A DNA stretch of 64,000 nt. Origin: Hymenobacter fodinae (GTDB lineage: Bacteria > Bacteroidota > Bacteroidia > Cytophagales > Hymenobacteraceae). Below, piece after piece: positions 43,545 through 49,912 of this stretch. Positions within the stretch are counted from its first letter, which is position 1, and each line of letters begins with the position of its first letter. Where the stretch lies: the NCBI RefSeq assembly GCF_004745825.1, contig NZ_SRLA01000001.1, positions 310,001-374,000 on the forward strand, written 5' to 3'. Both the position numbers and the translations under genes were made by a program. The notes below the pieces were generated by a model, which was given only the letters and a program-made list of their open reading frames with translations, was not told the DNA's origin and made no database searches.

Positions 43545-43829
43545 TTAGCGGCGAGTGGGCCGCAGGGCTTGGTGGAGCCGCGCTACGGCCTTGCGTAGCC
43601 ATGTGCGCCGGGGTCGATAGAGCTGAGCGTGAATGTCGTCTAGCTCTTGCCGGAGCTGCCGCCTCCCCGCCAGGAGCAGGCCTTGGTACAGGTGCTGTTG
43701 CAGCGTGACGTCGGCGGCCAGGGCGGGGTCGAGTTGTAGCTGGGCCTGCCAGAGCACCTTTTCGGTGGGCGTGGGGTGGCCTAGCAGGTGCTGCTCCAGT
43801 TGTTGCAGATGTTCGAGTTCCGGACGCAT
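43545..43829 (-). CDS. Small protein coupled to ECF sigma factor, possible anti-sigma
   Basis: 94 aa, begins 3 bp after the sigma-factor stop codon; the heptamer TGGCCTA (43829-43835) exactly spans the junction. Helical, Leu/Gln/Arg-rich: MRPELEHLQQLEQHLLGHPT, QHLYQGLLLAGRRQLRQELDDIHAQLY, then a basic tail (RRTWLRKAVARLHQALRPTRR). No transmembrane segment and no zinc (HxxxCxxC) motif. Resembles the N-terminal cytoplasmic part of Bacteroidota anti-sigma-like proteins, truncated before the membrane helix. Tight coupling suggests it acts on the sigma factor; that is inference. Confidence 0.65.
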   Translation of the reverse strand: MRPELEHLQQLEQHLLGHPTPTEKVLWQAQLQLDPALAADVTLQQHLYQGLLLAGRRQLRQELDDIHAQLYRPRRTWLRKAVARLHQALRPTRR

Positions 43830-43832
43830 GGC

Positions 43833-44435
43833 CTAGCGAGCTGAGGGTAAGGCAAGGGCTTGGCGCACTGCCTTACGCAGCCGCTCCAAGCACTTAAACT
43901 TCTGTACCGTGGCCGAGCGTACGCTGCCGTAGTTGTTTTCGGCCGCAATCTGCTCCAGGGGTTGCTGGAAGTAATAGAACGAGAGCAGAATGTGCTGGCA
44001 CTTTTCGCCCAGCTTGGCCACGTAGTCCAGCACTGCCAAAGCTGGCGCAGACTCAGTAGCAGGGGCTTCAGCGAAGTCAGGCAATTGCTCCTCGGCCTCC
44101 CCAAGCTCCGAGAGCGGCAGACGGTTGCGGCGGCTCAGTTCCTGCTGCCATAGGTGGCGGCACACACCTACCAGGTAGGTGCCGGGCGAGCAGGTCAAGA
44201 TCAAGCGGCCGCTTACTGTCTTCTCATAGAAGACAACCAGCGCATCCTGAAACACGTCCTTGGCGTCTTGGGTGGTGCCGCCGCGCTCCAGCACATGGCG
44301 GCGCACCATCGGGAACGTCCGTTGGTACAAGCGAGTGAGCGTGCTGGTGCGGTCAGCGAGCAGCTCGTCCCGGAGGAAGGCAGTGGCTGGTGGGGCGGGC
44401 CGGAGTAAAACAGATGCAGTCATAGGAGAAGCCAT
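43833..44435 (-). CDS. ECF-type RNA polymerase sigma factor
   Basis: 200 aa. Sigma region 2 at residues ~30-100 (LYQRTFPMVRRHVLERGG, DAKDVFQDALVVFYEKTV, GTYLVGVCRHLWQQELSRR) and region 4 at ~140-195 (LGEKCQHILLSFYYFQQPLEQIAAENNY, SATVQKFKCLERLRKAV). Directs polymerase to a specific regulon. Partner is probably the 94-aa protein just downstream. Targets unknown; no obvious matching promoter near. Region 3 is absent, as expected for ECF factors. Confidence 0.9.
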   Translation of the reverse strand: MASPMTASVLLRPAPPATAFLRDELLADRTSTLTRLYQRTFPMVRRHVLERGGTTQDAKDVFQDALVVFYEKTVSGRLILTCSPGTYLVGVCRHLWQQELSRRNRLPLSELGEAEEQLPDFAEAPATESAPALAVLDYVAKLGEKCQHILLSFYYFQQPLEQIAAENNYGSVRSATVQKFKCLERLRKAVRQALALPSAR

Positions 44436-44496
44436 TCTGCAGATTAATCATCGTTTCTCCTAACTATCACCCTGCTCCCCGAAAAAAATGAGGTGA

Positions 44497-45504
44497 CTAC
44501 CCCCCAATCGTGCTCATTGATTCAAAGCTGAGCTGATGCAAGGGGCGCTGTTGCTCTGCCTCAAAGCCATTGGCGGCGCGGTTGCGGAAGGCCGAGGTGA
44601 GGGCTAGGGCCACTTCGGCATCAGAAGAGCCACCGCGCAGCAACGCCCGAATATCGAGCACGCCCTGGTCGTAGAGGCAGGTTTTGAGGCCACCCTCGGC
44701 GGTAAGGCGGATGCGGTTGCAGGTACCGCAGAAGGTGCGCGAGTAAGCCGCAATAATGCCCAGGCGGCCCTGGTGGCCAGCCACGGTGTAATGGGAAGCC
44801 GTATCGCCGGGGTGTGTGACCACGGGTGTTAGCTCACCCAGATTCAGCGCTAGGTGTTCCCGGATGCGGTGGTGGTTCCAGGGCAGCGTAGCCGCGTGGC
44901 TGTGGCCGTTGAAGGGCATTTCCTCGATGAAGCGCACATCCACGGGTAAGTCGCGGGTGAGTTCGGCCAGGGGCAGAATGTCTTGGGTATTTTGCCCATC
45001 CATCACCACCGCGTTGATTTTCACCCGGATGCCAGCCGCCAGCAGGGCGTAGAATGTCTCCATCACCCGGGGCAGCTCGTCGCGGCGCGTAATGCTGGCA
45101 AAGCGGGCCCGGTCCATGGTATCGAGGCTCAGATTCACGGCCTTCACGCCCATGCGGGCCAGCTCCGGCACGTGGGGGGCCGTAAGCACGCCGTTTGTAG
45201 TCATAGTCAGCTCTTCAATGCCGGGAATCTGGCTGAGCCGGCTCATGAAGGGCACCAAGTCGCGGCGCACGAAAGGCTCGCCGCCGGTCAGGCGCACTTT
45301 GCGCACGCCTAGGCCAGCCATGATGGCTACCAGGCGCTCCATCTCCTCGTAAGTCAGCAGCTCGTGCTTAGGCATGTACTTGATGCCTTCCTCGGGCATG
45401 CAGTAAAAGCAGCGCAGGTTGCAGCGGTCCGTGACGGCCAGGCGCAGGTATTCCAGCGGGCGGCCATGATTATCAAACAAAACGGACGGTACAGGAGCAG
45501 ACAT
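44497..45504 (-). CDS. moaA: GTP 3',8-cyclase MoaA
   Basis: 335 aa from the start at 45504 (MSAPVPSVLFDNHGRPLEYL); an upstream ATG adds six residues. Radical-SAM cluster CNLRCFYC near residue 30, GGEPFVRRDL, a C-terminal second iron-sulfur site (FCGTCNRIRLTAEGGLKTCLYD) and the essential Gly-Gly terminus (STIGG). Catalyses the first Moco step, converting GTP to the cyclic precursor with MoaC (moaC is at 47.9-48.4 kb). Divergent from moaD/moaE across a 244-bp region with a perfect hairpin. Confidence 0.97.
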   Translation of the reverse strand: MSAPVPSVLFDNHGRPLEYLRLAVTDRCNLRCFYCMPEEGIKYMPKHELLTYEEMERLVAIMAGLGVRKVRLTGGEPFVRRDLVPFMSRLSQIPGIEELTMTTNGVLTAPHVPELARMGVKAVNLSLDTMDRARFASITRRDELPRVMETFYALLAAGIRVKINAVVMDGQNTQDILPLAELTRDLPVDVRFIEEMPFNGHSHAATLPWNHHRIREHLALNLGELTPVVTHPGDTASHYTVAGHQGRLGIIAAYSRTFCGTCNRIRLTAEGGLKTCLYDQGVLDIRALLRGGSSDAEVALALTSAFRNRAANGFEAEQQRPLHQLSFESMSTIGG

Positions 45505-45583
45505 AAGGTGCGGATTACGCAAAGGAGGCGCGGATACCCCGAAGCAAACGATTATTCATGATTAATCGTCGCACTAAAAACGG

Positions 45584-45615
45584 GAATCTGCGTACTTGGG
45601 CCTGTACGCAGATTC
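45584..45615. promoter_or_regulatory. Perfect 12-bp inverted repeat between moaA and moaD
   Basis: GAATCTGCGTAC (45584-45595) and GTACGCAGATTC (45604-45615) around an 8-nt loop. Located in the divergent moaA/moaD promoter region; could be an operator or a leader hairpin. A weaker CGATTA/TAATCG inverted repeat lies nearby (45549-45568). Confidence 0.4.
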
Positions 45616-45748
45616 AGAGCCGGAAGATGTTCTAAAGCTGCGGGGCGTGCTTGGTAACAACCAACCCGGCGTGGTAGTTTACCGTCTATGCCCGCCGCCG
45701 GAGGTCTATCTGGCTTATCAGCGTTAAAACAGCGTAATTCTAGAGTAT

Positions 45749-45991
45749 ATGAACCTGAAAATTGCTTTGTTCGGCATCGCCCGAGAAATCGTAGGCCAGT
45801 CGACGCTGGAGCTAGCGGCCCCCGAGGGGCAGTCGGTGCAGGAGCTGCTGGCGCGTTTGCACCAAGAGTACCCCGCCCTGACCCGCCTTTCCAGTCTGGC
45901 CGTGGCCGTCAACAATGAATACGCCGCCGACGATGCTCCCCTGCATGAGCGCGACGAAATTGCCCTCATCCCGCCCGTCAGCGGCGGCTAG
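45749..45991 (+). CDS. moaD: Molybdopterin synthase small subunit MoaD
   Basis: 80 aa, ubiquitin-like fold. Opens MNLKIALFGIAREIVGQSTL and ends PPVSGG; the C-terminal Gly-Gly is adenylated by MoeB and converted to the thiocarboxylate that supplies the dithiolene sulfur. Middle features typical of MoaD: VQELLARLHQEYP and AVAVNNEYAADDAPLHERDEIALI. Partner MoaE lies 97 bp downstream on the same strand, and MoeB is ~9 kb upstream. Confidence 0.95.
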   Translation: MNLKIALFGIAREIVGQSTLELAAPEGQSVQELLARLHQEYPALTRLSSLAVAVNNEYAADDAPLHERDEIALIPPVSGG

Positions 45992-46088
45992 TTGAGCAAT
46001 AAGCAATTGGGAATGAGTGCTAAGCAGAATCCAAGCCCACTCACTCCACTGACGTATCATTTCATCACCTTATCACCTCGTTCCTTTC

Positions 46089-46508
46089 TTGATTCACATC
46101 GACCTAATCGATCAGCCCATTGACGTAGCCGCCGCCCTGCAAACCGTGGAGGACGACGGCGCGGGTGCTATCAACACGTTCATTGGCACGGTGCGCAATA
46201 AAAGCACCGGCCGCCCCGTGGTGCGCCTCGAGTACGAAGCCTACGACAGCATGGCTCTACACCAACTGCGCAAAGTGGCTGAGCAGGCTCAGCAGCAGTG
46301 GCCTATGCTGCGCAAAGTGACCGTCATCCACCGCAAAGGCACCCTCAACATCGGCGACGTGGCCGTTGTGGTGGCCGTTTCCACGCCCCACCGCGCCGAG
46401 AGCTTTGCCGCCTGCCAGTACATCATTGATACCCTGAAACAGGTGGTAACCATCTGGAAAAAGGAGTTTTATGAAGATGGCGACGTGTGGGTAGCGGCGC
46501 ATCCGTAA
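46089..46508 (+). CDS. moaE: Molybdopterin synthase large subunit MoaE
   Basis: 139 aa. Family blocks: GAINTFIGTVRNKSTGRPV, LEYEAYDSMA, KVTVIHRKGTLNIGDVAVVVAVSTPHR, SFAACQYIIDTLKQVVTIWKKEFYEDG (Lys residues of the active site included). Combines with MoaD thiocarboxylate to make molybdopterin from precursor Z. The only start consistent with the fold is TTG at 46089; upstream in frame there is a stop at 46050 and no ATG or GTG between. Rare initiation codon, so translation may be weak relative to moaD. Confidence 0.93.
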   Translation: MIHIDLIDQPIDVAAALQTVEDDGAGAINTFIGTVRNKSTGRPVVRLEYEAYDSMALHQLRKVAEQAQQQWPMLRKVTVIHRKGTLNIGDVAVVVAVSTPHRAESFAACQYIIDTLKQVVTIWKKEFYEDGDVWVAAHP

Positions 46509-46570
46509 CCGCATTTTCGGGTGATTGAGGTGGCCTAGAACGATTATGCTAGAACGTCACACTCTTAAAC

Positions 46571-46662
46571 GTCATGTCGAGCTGGTCGAGACATCTCGTG
46601 TGTTGACGTTACAGTGATAATCCAACGATTCGCGCGAGATGTCTCGACCAGCTCGACATGAC
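46571..46662. repeat. REPIN-like inverted-repeat element, copy 3 (variant)
   Basis: 92 bp. Ends GTCATGTCGAGCTGGTCGAG and CTCGACCAGCTCGACATGAC, with GACATCTCG/CGAGATGTC inside. A sequence variant of the other copies in which both arms carry the matching changes. Confidence 0.8.
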
Positions 46663-46683
46663 GTTGTCTATAAACAATGGGTA

Positions 46684-46722
46684 TCAACCACCCTCACCCC
46701 CTCCTCAGATGAGGAGGGGGTG
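46684..46722. repeat. Second palindromic repeat family, copy 1 (also possible terminator)
   Basis: TCAACCACCC, then CACCCCCTCCTC/GAGGAGGGGGTG around AGAT. Lies between convergent moaE and the mobA fusion, beside REPIN copy 3. Related copy at 62868-62909. Confidence 0.6.
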
Positions 46723-46746
46723 TACCGTTCCTATTTTTCTAATGGC

Positions 46747-47925
46747 TTATCCTATCTCACGTTTCGCCTGCTCTGCCTCCTCCGGCGTGTTCACATTGCG
46801 CAGTTCCTGGGGCGCGGGGGTAGCGAGCAGCTCAATGTCGGAGTTGATGAGGGCCTTGCGGGGGCAAGAGTAGCCGAGGCTAAGGAAGCGCAGCAGCGTA
46901 CCGTAGCTACTGGGCTCCCAGATAGTGATGAGCGGCTCGGGCCATTCGTTCTCAGGGCTTTGGAAGGCGGTAGCCATGCGGGCCGGCTGACGGTTCTCAA
47001 CCAGGTGGCCTAGCGTGGCTTCAGAGAGGAAGGGTAGGTCGCAAGCCACTACCAGCCAAGCGGCGTTAGGGTCGAGGCGGAACGCAGAGAGGATGCCACT
47101 CAGGGGGCCCAGGTCAGAGAAAGTATCCGGTAGGGGGCGCAGTCCGGCAAATTCCAGCTCCACCACTTGGTCGGGGCGGCAGGAAACGTGTACGTCGTGG
47201 CAGAACTCAGCCAGCAGCTCGGCGGCGCGGGCGCGCTGCTCCTGGCCGGCGTGGTAGGTGAGCTTGCCTTTATCCTGCCCCATGCGTTGGCTGCGGCCGC
47301 CGGCCAGGACTAGGCCACGCAAGGGCGGGGCAGCCTGGTGCCATTCCTGCAGAATCAGATCAGCAATGGCTTCTGCGTTGTGCAGCGGGAGAACCGGTAC
47401 TTCAATAGAACCCAAATGAGCCTGCAGGTAGGCGGGCACTTCCGTTACTCCTTCGGGCAGCAGCAGGGCGCGCACGTTGGTGAGGCGGTCGAGCTTTTTC
47501 TCCACGGGCTTGGCGGGGTCCAGAATTACGAGCTGCTGCTGGGCCCGAAAGTGGTTGCCATTCACTAGCACCAAGCTTTGGTGCTGCAGCCACTCTGGCT
47601 GGCTAAACTTATCGAAGCTTCGCTTTACATCGAGTCGGGCAAACGTGATTTTATCGGTCAGCTCCGCCGCGGCACCGGCCTGCAGAATGGCATCCTGGCC
47701 GCCACTGCCGCCCTGGGCCGCATCGTCGCCGGCGGCATGGTCGGCATCGACGTAGGCCACCTGTAGAGTAGGGGAGAGGAAGGGTAGAAGGCGGGCTGCC
47801 AGATCTTTTATCTTTCCACAGGGTGCACCCAGGATGGCCAGCTCGTGGCGGCCAAACTCGCCCAGGTTGGGGCGAGCAAGCTGGGCGTGCTTGGTGCGCG
47901 GGGCAGAAGCCTGATTATCCGACAT
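46747..47925 (-). CDS. mobA: MobB-like / MobA fusion: molybdenum cofactor guanylyltransferase
   Basis: 392 aa. The C-terminal ~200 residues are Mob[19 protein letters not shown] (nucleotide binding), [20 protein letters not shown] and NVNTPEE. MobA attaches GMP to Mo-molybdopterin, giving bis-MGD for enzymes such as the FdhF-like pair. The N-terminal ~185 residues resemble MobB ([46 protein letters not shown]), but the P-loop is damaged: GAPCGKIK replaces GxxGxGKS/T, so GTP hydrolysis there is doubtful. Its start overlaps the moaC stop by 11 bp, indicating coupled translation. Confidence 0.88.
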   Translation of the reverse strand: MSDNQASAPRTKHAQLARPNLGEFGRHELAILGAPCGKIKDLAARLLPFLSPTLQVAYVDADHAAGDDAAQGGSGGQDAILQAGAAAELTDKITFARLDVKRSFDKFSQPEWLQHQSLVLVNGNHFRAQQQLVILDPAKPVEKKLDRLTNVRALLLPEGVTEVPAYLQAHLGSIEVPVLPLHNAEAIADLILQEWHQAAPPLRGLVLAGGRSQRMGQDKGKLTYHAGQEQRARAAELLAEFCHDVHVSCRPDQVVELEFAGLRPLPDTFSDLGPLSGILSAFRLDPNAAWLVVACDLPFLSEATLGHLVENRQPARMATAFQSPENEWPEPLITIWEPSSYGTLLRFLSLGYSCPRKALINSDIELLATPAPQELRNVNTPEEAEQAKREIG

Positions 47926-48403
47926 GATGAAAGTCTTGCTTGCCGCCGGTCTTCTCCAGCAGGCGTGTTTCCTGAATTACAATGTTGTGCGATAGGGCTT
48001 TGCACATGTCGTAGATAGTAAGAGCGGCCACCGATGCACCAGTCAGCGCTTCCATTTCCACGCCGGTCTTGCCCGTTACAGTAGCAGTACATTCAATTAC
48101 CACGGCATCAGGGCCATCCAAGTCAATGCGCACTTGGCAGTCATCGAGGCCGAGAGGGTGGCAGAGCGGAATCAGCTCTGAGGTGCGTTTGGCGCCCATA
48201 ATACCGGCCAGAATAGCCGTCTGAAACACGGGGCCTTTGCGGGTGGGTAGGTCGCCTTCGCGCACCAGCGCTACAATTTCGGCGCCGAGAATGACGCGGC
48301 TGCGGGCGCGGGCCACCCGGCGGGTAGGAACTTTGGCGCCCACGTCAACCATGGCCGGTTGGCCGGCGGCATTGAGGTGGGTTAGTTTAGGAGAGTCAGA
48401 CAT
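47915..48403 (-). CDS. moaC: Cyclic pyranopterin monophosphate synthase MoaC
   Basis: 162 aa. Family motifs: [62 protein letters not shown]. Works after MoaA to form cyclic pyranopterin monophosphate. The conserved Lys/Asp and His residues of the active site are present ([19 protein letters not shown]). First gene of a two-gene minus-strand unit with the mobA fusion, divergent from moeA. Confidence 0.96.
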   Translation of the reverse strand: MSDSPKLTHLNAAGQPAMVDVGAKVPTRRVARARSRVILGAEIVALVREGDLPTRKGPVFQTAILAGIMGAKRTSELIPLCHPLGLDDCQVRIDLDGPDAVVIECTATVTGKTGVEMEALTGASVAALTIYDMCKALSHNIVIQETRLLEKTGGKQDFHHVG

Positions 48404-48414
48404 AGTAGCCGTAG

Positions 48415-48432
48415 AGACGCAACTTTGCGTCT
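48415..48432. repeat. Short hairpin repeat AGACGCAA/TTGCGTCT
   Basis: Perfect 8-bp arms with a 2-nt centre, between moaC and moeA. Only one instance noticed here; resembles short dispersed hairpins seen in other genomes. Confidence 0.35.
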
Positions 48433-48635
48433 AGTCGTTGCGAACGTTAAACAAACCGGCTAGGCCAGTACTTTGCTTTCGCCAACACGAAGATTGTTAT
48501 TCCGAGCATTCTGCGCATCAGGCAGAGAGGTGGGGCTGGTTAGCCGCTAAGCCACCTCCCTGATTCCTAGCTTCAGTCACTCTAACACAACGCAAGACTG
48601 CCCAGCTGCGTCTCCATACTGTCCTTTCCCCTGCT

Positions 48636-49865
48636 ATGCTCTCCGTCGAAGAAGCCACCCGCCTTGTTGCTGCTACCATCCGCCCGTTGCCCGCCGAGTA
48701 CCTGTCTTTGCCGCTGGCCCTTGGGCGAGTACTGCGGGAACCTCTGTACGCCGACCGCGACTTTCCTCCCTTTAACCGGGTGGCCATGGACGGCATTGCC
48801 CTGCGCTACGCCGCCCTGGCCGAAGGGCAAACCGAGTTCCTGATTGAGCACACCCAGTTTGCCGGTCAGCCCCCTAGGCCACTACAAGACCCAAACGCCG
48901 CCGTAGAAATCATGACCGGTGCCTCCTTACCCGAAGGAGCCGATACGGTTATCCGCTACGAAGACCTCGTCATTCGCACCGACGAAGCCGGCCGTCGGTT
49001 AGCCCTGGTGCAAGTGGGGGCCCCCCGTGCCGGCCACAATGTGCACGCCCAAGCCGCCGACCGCCATCATGGCGACTTGCTGCTGCCGGCGGGCACAGTG
49101 CTAGGCCCCGCCGAGTTGGCCGTAGGCGCTACCGTAGGGGCTGCCACCGTCGCCGTTACGCGTCGGCCGCGGGTGGCTGTGGTCAGCACCGGTGACGAGT
49201 TAGTGCCTATTACCCAGCAGCCCGAGCCTCATCAGATTCGGCGCTCCAATGGCCTGATGTTGCAAGCCGCCGCCCAGCAAGCCGGTGCTGAAACGGCGGG
49301 CTTTCACTTCAACGACGACCCCGAAGCCCTGCGCCTAGGCCTGCCCGCCCTGCTGGCCGACTACGACGCCGTGCTGCTCAGCGGGGGCGTCTCAAAAGGC
49401 AAGGCCGATTTCCTACCTCAAACGCTGCGGGAGCTAGGCGTGGAGCAGCTGTTTCATGAGGTACAGCAGCGCCCCGGCAAGCCTTTCTGGTTCGGGAAGC
49501 AGCCTGGTGGTGCCGTGGTGTTTGCTTTGCCTGGCAATCCGGTTTCTACGTTCGTAAACTTCTACCGCTACGCCCGCCCCTGGCTGCTGGCCGTGCAGCA
49601 GCCTACCGCTACCGCCACCCTAGCAGCCGGCAGTCCGGTCCCGGCAGTGTTGGCTCAGGAGGTGCAGTTCAAGCCCAAGCTCACCCACTTTCTGCTGGTA
49701 AGTCTAGAACACGGCCCCGATGGCCGCTTACTGGCCTACCCCGAGCGGGCCGGCGGCTCCGGCGACCAGGCCAGTCTGCTGCCCAGCCAAGCCTTCCTGG
49801 AGTTGCCACCCGAGCAGGAGGTGTTTCCGGTAGGCAGCGTGCTGCCCGCCTGGCGTTTCCGGTAG
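48636..49865 (+). CDS. moeA: Molybdopterin molybdenumtransferase MoeA
   Basis: 409 aa. Four-domain MoeA pattern: LPLALGRVLREPLYADRDFP, RVAMDGIALRY, EIMTGASLPEGADTVIRYED, then the MoCF-binding domain with VAVVSTGDEL, RRSNGLML, LLSGGVSKGKADFLP and ALPGNPVSTFVNFYRYARP. Inserts molybdenum into adenylated molybdopterin. No separate mogA/moaB adenylating enzyme was found in the window, so it must be elsewhere or its job is done differently. Convergent with the downstream histidine kinase gene with only 47 bp between. Confidence 0.96.
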   Translation: MLSVEEATRLVAATIRPLPAEYLSLPLALGRVLREPLYADRDFPPFNRVAMDGIALRYAALAEGQTEFLIEHTQFAGQPPRPLQDPNAAVEIMTGASLPEGADTVIRYEDLVIRTDEAGRRLALVQVGAPRAGHNVHAQAADRHHGDLLLPAGTVLGPAELAVGATVGAATVAVTRRPRVAVVSTGDELVPITQQPEPHQIRRSNGLMLQAAAQQAGAETAGFHFNDDPEALRLGLPALLADYDAVLLSGGVSKGKADFLPQTLRELGVEQLFHEVQQRPGKPFWFGKQPGGAVVFALPGNPVSTFVNFYRYARPWLLAVQQPTATATLAAGSPVPAVLAQEVQFKPKLTHFLLVSLEHGPDGRLLAYPERAGGSGDQASLLPSQAFLELPPEQEVFPVGSVLPAWRFR

Positions 49866-49912
49866 TCAGATGGCTATGTTGCGGGGTAGGTGTGCTGCTC
49901 TAGTAGGTGCCA

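Noticed and set aside
45600..45748. Moco riboswitch upstream of moaD
   Set aside because: Hairpins exist, but I could not line up the conserved core; reported only as an unassigned structured region.
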